The notes: generated by a model not told the origin, from the sequence alone. 64,000 nucleotides of DNA from Paracoccaceae bacterium (GCA_024639125.1 JAHEJA010000002.1:65369-129368), one strand, 5' to 3'. Counted from the stretch's first letter, positions 18,282 to 27,812 are shown. Translations and numbers: made by a program.

Positions 18282-18340
18282 GTTTTGCCTAAATTATAAG
18301 GGTTTACCCCCAAACAGGGGCACAAGTTGCGCCAAATGGA

Positions 18341-19000
18341 TCAGTAAAAGCTCTTGGCGTCAAGCCGGCTTGGGTGTTCTAAATGAGGAAGCGCATTCAT
18401 TTGAATAAGCGTAAATGATCTATGAATATACTGAAGCTGGGTTACGCCCGTATTCATCCCCGCCAAAAGACATTTGATCAATCCCGCAGTGTCCAAATTC
18501 AAGGCGATTTTTATCGCCATGGCAATAATCCCCCCCGAGGTCACCGCCAAAACAGATGGCCCCGCGTGGCGCATGTCGTCTAGCATGTCAGTGACCCGCG
18601 TTTCATACATCTGATAGGTTTCGGGGGGATTTACGATTTTGCCCTTTTGCCAATACTCATACAAAGTGTGGAAGTGATCGATATAGCCATGATCCGTGTC
18701 GGGTCGATGATAATCAAATTGATCGATCAATTGCTGGGTTAGCGTGTAATATTCGATCTCGTTCAGTCGGGCATCGGTGATGATTGGCTTTTTACTGGCA
18801 TGTTGCAGGGCTTTGGCTGTGTCTTGTTGCCGATGAAGGGTGCCAGCGAAAAGGGCATCAAACTGGGTGTTCAGTTTCGAAAAATGGTCCCCCAAATAGG
18901 CGGCTTGATCCTGCCCTAGGGCGCTGAGTTGGTCATAGTCTTTTTCTGTAGTGGCAGCAGAATTGGCTTGACCGTGGCGCACAAGGGTAATCAACGACAT
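18341..19000 (-). CDS. Histidine phosphatase family protein
   Basis: Phosphoglycerate-mutase-like phosphatase (219 aa). The catalytic RHG motif is at the N-terminus in SLITLVRHGQANSA (2-15), followed by LSALGQDQAAYLGDHF and the second conserved region VLAVTSGGIIAMA. In the last motif the usual catalytic His of the SHG pattern appears as SGG, a difference that deserves attention and may lower activity or alter the substrate. It is a single gene on the same strand as the saccharopine pair, 59 bases upstream of it, so possibly co-transcribed. The substrate is unknown; it could act on small phosphoesters or phosphoproteins. Confidence 0.82.
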   Translation of the reverse strand: MSLITLVRHGQANSAATTEKDYDQLSALGQDQAAYLGDHFSKLNTQFDALFAGTLHRQQDTAKALQHASKKPIITDARLNEIEYYTLTQQLIDQFDYHRPDTDHGYIDHFHTLYEYWQKGKIVNPPETYQMYETRVTDMLDDMRHAGPSVLAVTSGGIIAMAIKIALNLDTAGLIKCLLAGMNTGVTQLQYIHRSFTLIQMNALPHLEHPSRLDAKSFY

Positions 19001-19194
19001 ACAGTTTTCCTATTGTTAAAGGCACAGGGTAGGCAACCATTGCGCGAACATCAAGCCGCAGTTTTGCAGCTGATCGGCATAAATGTTCGGTATCGGAAAC
19101 GGGCTTGGCGTAAAAACGCGGTCGTATGTCGTGATTAGGAGTCTCGGAATTTGGAACCTATGGTGTAAAAGCCTTCAAAACAGGGAGTCTGAGC

Positions 19195-21972
19195 ATGTCC
19201 GACACAATCCGTTTCACTTTAGATGGTCAAGACGTTGTCGCGGAAGCGGGAATGAGCATTTGGGAAGTCGCCAATGGTCGTGGTCTGGTCATTCCGCATC
19301 TATGTCACAAGCCGGCTCCTGGGTATCGTCCCGATGGGAATTGTCGGGCCTGTATGGTTGAAATCGAAGGCGAACGTACTTTGGCGGCGTCCTGTATCCG
19401 TGAACCCATCGAAGGCATGGTTGTCCACACGCAAACAGCGCGTGCGACGTCTGCGCGTAAAATGGTTGTTGAAATGCTATTGGCAGACCAGCCCGAACGG
19501 GATGTGGCCCATGACAAATCGAGCCACCTTTGGAATATGGCGGATTTGAACGGTATTTCTGAAAGCCGCCTGCCCACATTAGAAGCCGACCGCATTCCCT
19601 TGCTCGATGACAGCCACGTGGCGATGCGTGTCAACTTGGATGCTTGTATTCAGTGCGGATTATGCGTGCGAGCCTGCCGTGAGGTTCAGGTGAACGATGT
19701 TATCGGCATGGCAGGGCGTGGACATGACGCCTATCCCACGTTTGATTTCGCCGATCCTATGGGGGATAGTACATGTGTGGCCTGTGGTGAATGTGTCCAA
19801 GCCTGTCCGACAGGGGCATTGATGCCAGCCACCGTGTTAGACGATGCACAAGTCGGTGACAGCAATGATTTTGACGAAGAAGTCAAAAGCGTTTGTCCAT
19901 TCTGTGGTGTCGGTTGCCAAGTCAACCTCAAGGTCAAAGATGGCCGCGTGAAATTCGTCGAGGGTATTAACGGCCCCGCAAACGAAGGACGGCTATGCGT
20001 CAAAGGCCGGTTTGGATTTGATTATATCCATCACGATCACCGGTTAACCAAGCCACTGATCCGTCGCGATGACGCCCCTGCCAAGGGGCTAAACGTGGAC
20101 CCTGCGAATTGGCAAGAGGTGTTTCGCGAGGCAACTTGGGACGAAGCACTGGACCGTGCGGCAAATGGGCTTGCTACGTTGCGCAATACGCATGACGGTC
20201 GTGCCGTAGCGGGCTTTGGGTCTGCAAAATGTACCAACGAAGAAGCCTATCTTTTCCAAAAGATGATCCGCCAAGGTTTTGGCCACAATAACGTCGATCA
20301 CTGTACGCGTTTGTGTCACGCGTCCTCTGTTTCGGCATTGCTTGAAAATGTCGGCTCTGGGGCTGTAACGGCGACGTTTAACGAAATTGAAAATGCCGAT
20401 GTGGCGATAGTTATCGGGTGTAACCCGGTTGAAAACCACCCCGTTGCGGCGACCTATTTCAAACAATTCGTCAAACGCGGGGGCAAGTTGATTGTGCTTG
20501 ATCCACGGGGTCAGGCGTTGAAACGCTTTGCGGCACATATGCTGCAATTCCGCCCCGGCGCTGACGTTTCGCTGTTGAATGCGATCATGCATGTGATCGT
20601 CGAAGAAAAGCTTTATGATCAAGCCTATATTGATCAGTTCACAGAAAACTGGGAAGCCGAAAAAGCGCATTTGGCTGATTTCTCACCCGAGGCTATGGCT
20701 GAAATTTGTGGTATTCCAGCAGAGGATCTGCGCGCGGCAGCACGCACGTTTGCTGCTGGCACCGCTGGCATGATTTTCTGGGGCATGGGCGTGTCGCAAC
20801 ACATTCACGGCACGGACAATAGCCGCTGTTTGATTTCTTTGGCCTTGATGACCGGAAACGTCGGCAAGCCCGGTGCAGGTCTGCACCCATTGCGTGGTCA
20901 GAACAACGTGCAAGGGGCATCCGATGCGGGGCTTATCCCGATGTTCCTGCCTGATTATCAGACGGTCACGGATGATGGGGTGCGCTCTGCCTTTACGGAC
21001 GTGTGGGGCTCTGGTGATTTTTCATCTGAAAAGGGTCTAACGGTTACGGAAATCATGGATGCGGTACATGCGGGGGATATTCGCGGCATGTATATTCTGG
21101 GCGAGAACCCTGCCATGTCTGATCCGGATGTTAAACATGCGCGTGATGCCTTGGCCAAGCTTGAGCATTTGGTCGTTCAGGATATCTTTTTGACCGAAAC
21201 GGCGAACTATGCAGATGTTATTTTGCCAGCCTCAGCCTTTGCTGAAAAATCCGGAACGGTGACCAATACAAACCGTCAGGTGCAGATGGGCCGCCCCGCT
21301 ATTACGCCGCCGGGTGATGCAAAAGAAGATTGGTGGATCGAAGTCGAATTGGCCAAACGTTTGGGGTTGAATTGGACCTATACTGGACCGGCCGAGGTCT
21401 TTGCCGAAATGAAGCTGAACATGAAGTCTCTGAGCAATATTACGTGGGATCGATTGGAAGCCGAAAATGCAGTGACGTATCCATCATTGTCGCCCGAAGA
21501 TCCCGGTCAAGCCATTGTGTTTGGTGATGGTTTCCCGCGTGCCGATGGGCGTGCGCGTTTTACGCCTGCGTCTGTGATTGCGCCAGATGATGTGCCAGAT
21601 GCAGAATATCCGATGATTTTGACAACGGGCCGTCAGTTGGAGCATTGGCATACGGGATCAATGACCCGTCGTTCCAAGGTGTTGGATGCGGTTGAGCCTG
21701 AAGCGAATTGTTCCCTGCATCCCAAAACATTGCGTAGCTTGGGCGTCGAACCCGGGGGGCATGTACGTTTAACAACCAAGCGCGGTAGTGTTGTCGTCAT
21801 GGCCCGCGCTGATCGCGCAGTGGCTGAGGATATGGTATTTTTGCCTTTTGCTTTTGTAGAAGCAGCGGCCAATATTTTGACGAACCCTGCGTTGGATCCA
21901 TTTGGTAAGATCCCCGAATTCAAGTTTTCGGCGGTGAAAGTGGAAAAAGTGGATGCAATGGCGGCTGAGTAA
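19195..21972 (+). CDS. fdhF: Formate dehydrogenase alpha subunit (molybdopterin, Cys-type)
   Basis: Molybdenum or tungsten bis-MGD formate dehydrogenase (925 aa). Domains in order: an N-terminal 2Fe-2S ferredoxin domain (C37, C50, C53, C67), two 4Fe-4S motifs CIQCGLCVRAC (151-161) and CVACGECVQAC (194-204), the molybdopterin 4Fe-4S set CPFCGVGC (234-241) with C268, and the catalytic domain with HCTRLCHASS, where C374 takes the place of selenocysteine. The C-terminal MGD domain starts near residue 800 (MILTTGRQLEHWHTGSMTRR). No twin-arginine signal is present, so it is cytosolic. Diaphorase subunits (fdsB/fdsG-like) and fdhD are not adjacent. GGGAG precedes the ATG and a strong terminator follows. 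Confidence 0.93.
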   Translation: MSDTIRFTLDGQDVVAEAGMSIWEVANGRGLVIPHLCHKPAPGYRPDGNCRACMVEIEGERTLAASCIREPIEGMVVHTQTARATSARKMVVEMLLADQPERDVAHDKSSHLWNMADLNGISESRLPTLEADRIPLLDDSHVAMRVNLDACIQCGLCVRACREVQVNDVIGMAGRGHDAYPTFDFADPMGDSTCVACGECVQACPTGALMPATVLDDAQVGDSNDFDEEVKSVCPFCGVGCQVNLKVKDGRVKFVEGINGPANEGRLCVKGRFGFDYIHHDHRLTKPLIRRDDAPAKGLNVDPANWQEVFREATWDEALDRAANGLATLRNTHDGRAVAGFGSAKCTNEEAYLFQKMIRQGFGHNNVDHCTRLCHASSVSALLENVGSGAVTATFNEIENADVAIVIGCNPVENHPVAATYFKQFVKRGGKLIVLDPRGQALKRFAAHMLQFRPGADVSLLNAIMHVIVEEKLYDQAYIDQFTENWEAEKAHLADFSPEAMAEICGIPAEDLRAAARTFAAGTAGMIFWGMGVSQHIHGTDNSRCLISLALMTGNVGKPGAGLHPLRGQNNVQGASDAGLIPMFLPDYQTVTDDGVRSAFTDVWGSGDFSSEKGLTVTEIMDAVHAGDIRGMYILGENPAMSDPDVKHARDALAKLEHLVVQDIFLTETANYADVILPASAFAEKSGTVTNTNRQVQMGRPAITPPGDAKEDWWIEVELAKRLGLNWTYTGPAEVFAEMKLNMKSLSNITWDRLEAENAVTYPSLSPEDPGQAIVFGDGFPRADGRARFTPASVIAPDDVPDAEYPMILTTGRQLEHWHTGSMTRRSKVLDAVEPEANCSLHPKTLRSLGVEPGGHVRLTTKRGSVVVMARADRAVAEDMVFLPFAFVEAAANILTNPALDPFGKIPEFKFSAVKVEKVDAMAAE

Positions 21973-21997
21973 GCGCCTTAGAGTTTGACCTAATTGA

Positions 21998-22030
21998 GCC
22001 GCCCCTGATCGGGGCGGCGCTTTATTTTTT
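21998..22030 (+). terminator. Intrinsic terminator after fdhF
   Basis: GCCGCCCC (21998-22005) pairs perfectly with GGGGCGGC (22011-22018) around a 5-base loop. The T-rich TTTATTTTTT follows. It sits 26 bases after the fdhF stop. Confidence 0.85.
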
Positions 22031-22094
22031 GATTGAGTATTTATGCAAATGTGAAATAGTTTTGGTATATTGTTTTATGTAATGGTTTTTCGTC

Positions 22095-22997
22095 TTGGCC
22101 CATGCTGTCTTTATTCAAAACCCTGTTTCCAAATATAAAGACCGGCCCGGTGAGGTGTACCATTTTCCCAAGCGGTATTTGAGCACTGTGCGGGACACCG
22201 TTGGGGATTGGGTTGTTTTATATGAAAGCCGCAAGAATGGCGGGGCCTTTGGGTATGTTGCGGTTCAGCGCGTTCTGGACGTTGTGCCAGATGTGGCACG
22301 AGATGATTTATATTTTGCGGTTTTTGATCCATCGAGTTTAATAACATTTGAACAGATCGTTGGGCGTAATGATGTTAACGATTTAGCTTTTGAAACAATG
22401 CTGCGTGGTGCTGATGGGCGTGCGATGTCTGGTGGGGCAGCTGTGTCAGCTGTGCGCCGGTTGAGTGCTTTGGATTTTGACCGCATTCTTGAGAGTGGCT
22501 TTTCCCCAGCTGGTGTGTCCGAGGATATGCCGCGTGTGGATCAGCATGGGTTTTCTGAAGTGTCAGCGCCGTTTGAGTTTCATGTTGATCGGGTCCAGCA
22601 GTTGGTTCAGCGCAGTTTTAGAGATGCCTCTTTTGCGCGTCAGGTGAAGCGCGCCTATGGGGGGCGCTGTGCTATTTCCGGATTGGAATTAAGGAATGGA
22701 GGGGGCAGGGCCGAGGTCGAGGCGGCGCATATTAAGCCAGTTGCCCATGGGGGACCTGATATTGTGATGAATGGTATTGCCCTGTCTGGAACCATTCATT
22801 GGATGTTTGATCGCGGGCTTATTTCCATTGCGGATGATTTCAGTGTGCTGGTGTCCCATAACAAGGTGGACAAGGCTGTGGCAGATAGGTTGTTTCATCC
22901 CGGCAATACTTTGTTGTTGCCTGAGGATAAGCGGTATCACCCGCATCCTGACTTCTTGCGGTATCATCGAGAAAATATATTTGGGAATGTGGCTTAA
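22095..22997 (+). CDS. HNH endonuclease with N-terminal putative modified-DNA reader domain (COG3440-like)
   Basis: Predicted restriction-type nuclease (300 aa). The C-terminal HNH domain (about 180-300) has AAHIKPVAHGG (210-220), with H212 as general base, N226 in MNGIALS, and H235 in IHWMFDRGL. The N-terminal domain (about 1-140) contains YHFPKRYL and GDWVVLYE, then GYVAVQRV. This PUA/SRA-like pattern occurs in proteins that read modified bases and cut (for example the SRA part of ScoMcrA); the link is from memory. No methyltransferase or specificity gene is adjacent, so a modification-dependent (type IV) role is plausible. The start is taken as TTG at 22095, since a TAA stands 15 bases earlier in frame and no ATG is available. 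The flanking DNA is AT-rich. Confidence 0.8.
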   Translation: MAHAVFIQNPVSKYKDRPGEVYHFPKRYLSTVRDTVGDWVVLYESRKNGGAFGYVAVQRVLDVVPDVARDDLYFAVFDPSSLITFEQIVGRNDVNDLAFETMLRGADGRAMSGGAAVSAVRRLSALDFDRILESGFSPAGVSEDMPRVDQHGFSEVSAPFEFHVDRVQQLVQRSFRDASFARQVKRAYGGRCAISGLELRNGGGRAEVEAAHIKPVAHGGPDIVMNGIALSGTIHWMFDRGLISIADDFSVLVSHNKVDKAVADRLFHPGNTLLLPEDKRYHPHPDFLRYHRENIFGNVA

Positions 22998-23017
22998 GCG
23001 CGCGTATCGCTTTGGCA

Positions 23018-23056
23018 AATAAAAAGCCCCCGCGGATAAGCGGAGGCTTGGGGCTT
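23018..23056 (-). terminator. Intrinsic terminator of the permease gene
   Basis: On the minus strand AAGCCCC (23050-23056) pairs with GGGGCTT (23024-23030), with an inner CCGC/GCGG pairing, followed by a T-run (TTTTTA) towards lower coordinates. It lies just after the permease stop. It may also limit read-through from the HNH gene on the other strand. Confidence 0.75.
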
Positions 23057-23068
23057 GGTTACAAGCGT

Positions 23069-24424
23069 TTAGTCTAGGTCTTGTGGTAGGATCAGGTTCA
23101 AGATGATCGCTAGACCGGCTGCTGGAAGCAAACCAGATGTCAGCAAGATTTTTGCTGTTGCTGGCAAGTGTTGCAGCGCTGATGGCTCTAGTTGCAGACC
23201 AAGGCCGATTGACAAGGAAATCGCAAAGATGACCATGTTGCGGCGGTTCCACGTTACGTCGGACAGCATGTTAACACCTGATGCACAGACCATGCCGAAC
23301 ATGACGATCACACCACCGCCCAAAACGTTGATTGGAACTGTGTTGATGACTGCGCCGATTTTCGGAATGAAGCCACAGATGATCAAGAAGATTGCGCCGA
23401 TTGTAACGACGTGGCGGCTCATGACGCCTGTCATTGCAACCAAGCCTACGTTTTGGCTAAAGGACGTGTTTGGCAAGCCGCCAAAGATACCGGCGATTGA
23501 TGTGCCAAGACCATCAGCATATGTCGCACCAGACACTTCTTTGTCCGTTGCTTCGCGTCCGGCGCCACCTTTGGTGATCCCAGAAACATCGCCCACGGTT
23601 TCAATGGCCGAGACGATTGCCATAAAGCACATGCCAATGACGATCGCGAGGTTGAATTCAAAACCGTATTTGAAAGGGACCGGGGCGGCAAAGGACGCAG
23701 CGCGGCCGATGTTGCCAAAGTTGACTTGACCCATGGCATAAGCAACTGCGTAGCCCGCCAAGATACCAATCAACACGGCTGCAACTGAGGCAAAGCCGCG
23801 TGTAAAGAATTTGATCAATAGCGTGACCACAACCACAACCAAGGCCGGTGTCCACATTGCAAGCGATCCAAAGACCGGTTTGCCCATGTTTGGGACGCCA
23901 CCTGCGGCGTATTGGATGCCGACGCGGACCAAGGCCAAACCGATCATAAGAACGATCAAACCTGTTACCAACGGAGGCAGCGCATAGCGAATGCGACCTA
24001 CGACTGTCCCAAGTAAAAAGTGGAAGATACCGCCAAGCATAACGCCTGTCATCAAACCAGCAAGACCAGCGGTTCCCATGCCAGCAACCGCTGGGATCAT
24101 GATTGGAACAAACGCAAATGATGTGCCTTGAACGATTGGAAGACGCGCACCTACAGGGCCCATGCCGATCGTTTGGAACAATGTCGCAATCCCGGCAAAG
24201 AGCATCGACATTTGGATCATATATGTCATGTCCGGGAAGCCAAGCGCGCCTTGGTCAGAGCCAAAGCCGATGCCAGCTGCGCCGGCAACAATAATCGCTG
24301 GCGTTACGTTTGACACGAACATCGCCAAAACGTGTTGGATGCCAAGCGGTATCGCTTTGCCCATTGGGGGTGTATAATTTGGATCGCGCAGCTGTTCTGC
24401 GGTTCCGATTGAAGTGTCAGCCAT
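23069..24424 (-). CDS. Xanthine/uric acid permease (NCS2 family)
   Basis: Nucleobase:cation symporter-2 (451 aa, about 14 hydrophobic segments), inner-membrane uptake of xanthine, urate or uracil. Family features include GIQHVLAMFVSNVTPAIIVA near residue 27, VQGTSFAFVPIMIP, AETVGDVSGITKGGAG-like sequence around residue 260 (here IETVGDVSG) and the QNVGLVAMTGVMSR region. The GGLPNTSFSQNVGL segment fits purine (xanthine/urate) carriers better than UraA-type uracil carriers. Its place as head of a purine degradation gene set supports purine uptake. The downstream genes on this strand would be read before it (puuE, allA, then permease), spacing 51 bases from allA. Confidence 0.88.
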   Translation of the reverse strand: MADTSIGTAEQLRDPNYTPPMGKAIPLGIQHVLAMFVSNVTPAIIVAGAAGIGFGSDQGALGFPDMTYMIQMSMLFAGIATLFQTIGMGPVGARLPIVQGTSFAFVPIMIPAVAGMGTAGLAGLMTGVMLGGIFHFLLGTVVGRIRYALPPLVTGLIVLMIGLALVRVGIQYAAGGVPNMGKPVFGSLAMWTPALVVVVVTLLIKFFTRGFASVAAVLIGILAGYAVAYAMGQVNFGNIGRAASFAAPVPFKYGFEFNLAIVIGMCFMAIVSAIETVGDVSGITKGGAGREATDKEVSGATYADGLGTSIAGIFGGLPNTSFSQNVGLVAMTGVMSRHVVTIGAIFLIICGFIPKIGAVINTVPINVLGGGVIVMFGMVCASGVNMLSDVTWNRRNMVIFAISLSIGLGLQLEPSALQHLPATAKILLTSGLLPAAGLAIILNLILPQDLD

Positions 24425-24475
24425 AGTATTCCCTCCGTGCTGAAAAAATGATTCTGCCTCTTTCGTGGGCAGTTG

Positions 24476-24967
24476 CTAAAACTTTGACCCAACTACATAT
24501 GGTGTGTCAAAGAAAAACTCTTCTAGATTTGGGCCGCTGCCGATACGATCGAGGACCGCGAATAATCCGGGTGCCTGCAAAGGTGTCAAAACGCCATGCC
24601 ATGTATTGCGGTGAAAATTGATGGCTTGACCTGGTTCGGTCATAAAGGCCTGTGGGCGGCCTGGGGTGTTGTTTTCATCTGGCGCTACAATCACCAGAAA
24701 GGGTGCTTGCGACATGGGAATAAAACACTGGCTGCCCAATGGGTGGCGTTCGACCAGTGTCAATTCATACGGTAGGTCACGCGGTGTGGCATCAAACAGG
24801 CTAAGCCCAAGGGATCCGTCAATAATATCGAATTGCCCACGGTCATGATAGCGACCGCATAGACCCATGTTGATGATCTTATCCGGTGAGCCGTCAATAT
24901 CGATAATCTGACCAAATGGGGCAAAGGCCGTTTGGCTTATGGGTTCTATTGCAATCTGCTGGGTCAT
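24476..24967 (-). CDS. allA: Ureidoglycolate lyase
   Basis: AllA family enzyme (163 aa), which splits ureidoglycolate into glyoxylate and urea at the end of the allantoin branch. It is recognised by FAPFGQIIDI near the N-terminus, ELTLVERHPLGSQCFIPMS (about 69-87), FLVIVAPD and INFHRNTWHGVLTPL, the cupin-like metal-site region. The length agrees with the family. Its start ATG overlaps the stop of the puuE fusion gene (4 bases), so translation is coupled. Allantoicase or allantoate amidohydrolase, needed to make its substrate, is not in the window. Confidence 0.93.
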   Translation of the reverse strand: MTQQIAIEPISQTAFAPFGQIIDIDGSPDKIINMGLCGRYHDRGQFDIIDGSLGLSLFDATPRDLPYELTLVERHPLGSQCFIPMSQAPFLVIVAPDENNTPGRPQAFMTEPGQAINFHRNTWHGVLTPLQAPGLFAVLDRIGSGPNLEEFFFDTPYVVGSKF

Positions 24968-26379
24968 GGAAGGATATCCACCAGACGCAATTCTGCAATG
25001 CGCTCTACTTGTTTACAAGCTTCGGCGAATTCAACGTCCGTGTCATTGTTAAGACGCCGTTTGAACGCATCCAGAATGCTGGCTTTGGTATTGTCACGCA
25101 CGGCTATAATAAAGGGAAAGCCGTGCTTTTCGACATAGGCCGTGTTTAAGTCGCTAAAATTTGCACGCTCTTGATCGGTGAGGGCATCCAAACCTGCGCC
25201 GGCTTGTTCAGCGGTGCTTTCGGCCGTTAACCGTTTTGCAGCAGCGAGCTTGCCCGCCAAATCCGGGTGGGCATTCAAGACGCCCAATCTTTGTTCCTGC
25301 GTTGCAGACCGAAAAACGCGGGCCAAGGCATTGTGTAAACCGATCGCGCTGTCATGTGCATATCCCAATTCAAGACCATGTGCGGCCTCGGCAATCCATG
25401 GGGAATGTTCAAAGATGCTGCCATAAAGTTCAACAAAGCGGGCTTTGTCCATGTCCGAGGGGCGTTCAAAATGCTGCGCGGGATGATGGGTTGCCCAATG
25501 CTTTGCGATGTCTAAACGCTTGGCGAACCAGACATCCGCATGGCTTTGTGCGTATTCCATAAAACGGCGTAGACCCATGATCCGTCCGGGTCGGCCAATC
25601 AACCGGCAATGCAGTCCAATAGACATCATTTTTGGTGCGCCCGCTGTGCCTTCGGCATAGAGCGCATCAAAGCTGTCTTTTAGGTATTCAAAGAAATGAT
25701 CGCCAGTGTTGAACCCTTGGGGCGTCGCAAAGCGCATGTCGTTGGCGTCTAATGTGTAGGGAATGATCAATTGATCTTTGCCATCTAACGTCACCCAATA
25801 CGGAAGATCATCGGCATAGGTATCAGAGATATAATCAAAGCCGCCTTGTTCTGACACCAAACGTACTGTGTTTTCAGAACAGCGTCCTGTGTACCATCCA
25901 TAGGGGCGTTCGCCTGTGACTTCGGTATGAAGTCTGATGGCTTCTTTGATTTGGTCGCGCTCTTCGTTGGGTGACATGTCTTTGTGTTCGACCCATTTCA
26001 ATCCGTGTGATGCAATTTCCCAACCGGCGTCTTGCATGGCGCGGACTTGTTCGGGATTGCGTGCCATCGCGCTTGCAACCCCGTAAACCGTGGCTGGCAT
26101 GTTTAGCTCTTGGAACAGACGATGCACACGCCAAAAACCCGCGCGCGCGCCGTATTCATAGATGCTTTCCATATTCCAATGACGTTGCCCGGGCCACTGC
26201 GCGGCGCCAACGATTTCAGATAGAAACGCTTCTGATGCGGCATCCCCGTGTAGCACACAGTTTTCCCCGCCTTCTTCGTAGTTTATGACAAATTGAACGG
26301 CGATTTTCGCACCATTTGGCCACTGCACAACAGGCGGGGTTTGCCCATACCCAGTCATATCCCGAAGATAGCGCTTCAT
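24964..26379 (-). CDS. puuE: Allantoinase PuuE fused to OHCU decarboxylase
   Basis: Bifunctional protein (471 aa). Residues 1-300 are the metal-independent allantoinase PuuE of the polysaccharide-deacetylase superfamily (RYLRDMTGYGQTPP, NYEEGGENCVLHGD, IASHGLKWVEH, MMSIGLHCRLIGRPGR). Residues about 305-471 are 2-oxo-4-hydroxy-4-carboxy-5-ureidoimidazoline decarboxylase (LNAHPDLAGK with H371, EQAGAGLDALT, LNTAYVEKHGFPFIIAV, ERIAELRLVDIL). The fusion joins two steps: OHCU to S-allantoin, and allantoin to allantoate. Start at 26379 because GGAGA sits 5 bases upstream; a further ATG five codons earlier lacks this. A motif shared with the puuD promoter lies 66-81 bases upstream. Confidence 0.92.
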   Translation of the reverse strand: MKRYLRDMTGYGQTPPVVQWPNGAKIAVQFVINYEEGGENCVLHGDAASEAFLSEIVGAAQWPGQRHWNMESIYEYGARAGFWRVHRLFQELNMPATVYGVASAMARNPEQVRAMQDAGWEIASHGLKWVEHKDMSPNEERDQIKEAIRLHTEVTGERPYGWYTGRCSENTVRLVSEQGGFDYISDTYADDLPYWVTLDGKDQLIIPYTLDANDMRFATPQGFNTGDHFFEYLKDSFDALYAEGTAGAPKMMSIGLHCRLIGRPGRIMGLRRFMEYAQSHADVWFAKRLDIAKHWATHHPAQHFERPSDMDKARFVELYGSIFEHSPWIAEAAHGLELGYAHDSAIGLHNALARVFRSATQEQRLGVLNAHPDLAGKLAAAKRLTAESTAEQAGAGLDALTDQERANFSDLNTAYVEKHGFPFIIAVRDNTKASILDAFKRRLNNDTDVEFAEACKQVERIAELRLVDILP

Positions 26380-26444
26380 CTGTGTCTCCTGCATTCGTTA
26401 TGTCCTTGTATGCCAATTAAAACTATCCGACTTTCAAGGAATTT

Positions 26445-26460
26445 TTGAAACAGCTTAATT
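26445..26460. promoter_or_regulatory. Purine-island motif, copy 1
   Basis: TTGAAACAGCTTAATT lies in the divergent gap between puuE and uraH. Its first 12 bases recur exactly at 27813 in the other divergent gap of the island, lysR/puuD. Here TTTCAA (starting about 26433) and TTGAAA also make an inverted pair, the sort of dyad a LysR-type regulator could bind. The role is inferred from position only. Confidence 0.5.
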
Positions 26461-26528
26461 TTATAGCTATGCTTGCAGATCGCGCTGAATGCGTCACAAT
26501 AGCGTAAACAAACCAAAGGAATGCTTGA

Positions 26529-26882
26529 ATGTCCGGTTATTTGACGACCCACGTACTTGATACAGCGCGCGGCTGTCCTGCGCAGGGACTAAAGATTGAT
26601 CTTTATCGCATCGATGCGGACAGCAGGGTTCTGCTGCGGTCCCTCGTGACCAATGATGACGGTCGCACAGATGAGCAAATCCTTCCGTCTTCTGACTTTG
26701 CGACAGGGACATATGAATTGGTGTTTCATGCGGGGGCTTATTTGGATGCCTGCGGCACACCCCCCGAAGATCCGCGGTTCTTGGATGTTGTGCCCATCCG
26801 CTTTGGCATGAGCCAAGCAGATCATTATCACGTCCCGTTGTTGTTGTCGCCTTTCGGCTATTCAACCTATCGCGGCAGTTAA
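26529..26882 (+). CDS. uraH: 5-Hydroxyisourate hydrolase
   Basis: Transthyretin-like protein (117 aa) that hydrolyses 5-hydroxyisourate to OHCU, the substrate of the decarboxylase domain encoded divergently. Family signatures: [12 protein letters not shown] (7-18), with H8, the C-terminal [17 protein letters not shown] ending in the diagnostic YRGS tetrapeptide, and the middle FHAGAYLD. No signal peptide is seen, so cytosolic. It is transcribed divergently from puuE across 149 bases. Its TAA shares the four bases TTAA with the lysR stop. Confidence 0.96.
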   Translation: MSGYLTTHVLDTARGCPAQGLKIDLYRIDADSRVLLRSLVTNDDGRTDEQILPSSDFATGTYELVFHAGAYLDACGTPPEDPRFLDVVPIRFGMSQADHYHVPLLLSPFGYSTYRGS

Positions 26883-27799
26883 GCTATAGCCGTTAGCTCG
26901 GCTATAGTGCGCTCCATCCGATCCGCCATGAAATCAATGAACAAACGGGACTTTGGGTCCTGTTTGCGTTTGTGCGGATAAAGACAAGCCATTTGAATGG
27001 AAATCGGGGCGTTGTTTGGCAAGACTGGCACCAAGCGACCGGTTCTTAGATGATCTGCTACATCAAAATAGGGCTTCATGACGATTCCATAGCCTTGCAA
27101 GGCCCAATCGGTCAAAATATCGCCGTCATCGGATTCAAATGGGCCTTTGACGGCAAAGCGCTTTGGTCCTTCCTCTGTCATCAGGGGCCATTGAAATTCT
27201 GAGGCCCCGGGGAACCGCAAGTTCAAACAGTCATGCGTTCCGTTTACCAGCTCTTCCGGAGAGCGTGGTGCGCCGCGGGCGGCAATGTAGTCTGGGGCAG
27301 CACATAAAAGACGATCACAATCCGCGATTTTACGAATTTTCAAAGTGGAATCTTCGGGCAGGCCCAAGAAAAACGCGACATCCAGGCCTTCGGCTGTCAT
27401 GTCTACTTTGCGATCCGAAAGCCGCATGCGCACATCAATCAGCGGATATTTTTCTTTGAAATCGGGGACCGCGGGGGCAACCAATCGACGACCAACACCC
27501 AATGGGGCCGAAACATATAGCGATCCTCTGGGGCTTTGGGTGATGTCTTGGACTTGGGCTTCGGCGGCTTCGATGGCTTCTAAAACGCGAATGGCCCCCG
27601 TGTAGAATAGCTTGCCTTGCTCGGTCGAGGTAAGCATGCGCGTGGTACGCTGAAAGAGGCGCACACCTAGATGATCCTCTAGCTGAGATATCCGCGCAGA
27701 AGCGACTGCGGGCGAAATACGTTGATCCCGTGCTGCTGCGGACATATTGCCCAATTCATAGACACGGATAAAGGTTCGGATGTTGTCGATATAGGACAT
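26879..27799 (-). CDS. LysR family transcriptional regulator
   Basis: LysR-type regulator (306 aa). It has an N-terminal winged helix ([19 protein letters not shown], then [20 protein letters not shown]) and a periplasmic-binding-protein-like effector domain (about 90-290, [20 protein letters not shown]). The start at 27799 gives the normal LysR N-terminus; an extension to 27871 would run into the shared promoter. It is divergent from the urate oxidase gene and embedded in the purine island, so it is the natural candidate regulator of the island, with urate or a breakdown product as possible effector (inference). A 12-base motif repeated in both island promoters could be its site. Confidence 0.9.
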   Translation of the reverse strand: MSYIDNIRTFIRVYELGNMSAAARDQRISPAVASARISQLEDHLGVRLFQRTTRMLTSTEQGKLFYTGAIRVLEAIEAAEAQVQDITQSPRGSLYVSAPLGVGRRLVAPAVPDFKEKYPLIDVRMRLSDRKVDMTAEGLDVAFFLGLPEDSTLKIRKIADCDRLLCAAPDYIAARGAPRSPEELVNGTHDCLNLRFPGASEFQWPLMTEEGPKRFAVKGPFESDDGDILTDWALQGYGIVMKPYFDVADHLRTGRLVPVLPNNAPISIQMACLYPHKRKQDPKSRLFIDFMADRMERTIAELTAIA

Positions 27800-27812
27800 T
27801 ATTCGGCTTTTC

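Noticed and set aside
20308-20330. Selenocysteine in formate dehydrogenase
   Set aside because: The codon at the catalytic position is TGT (Cys374), not TGA.
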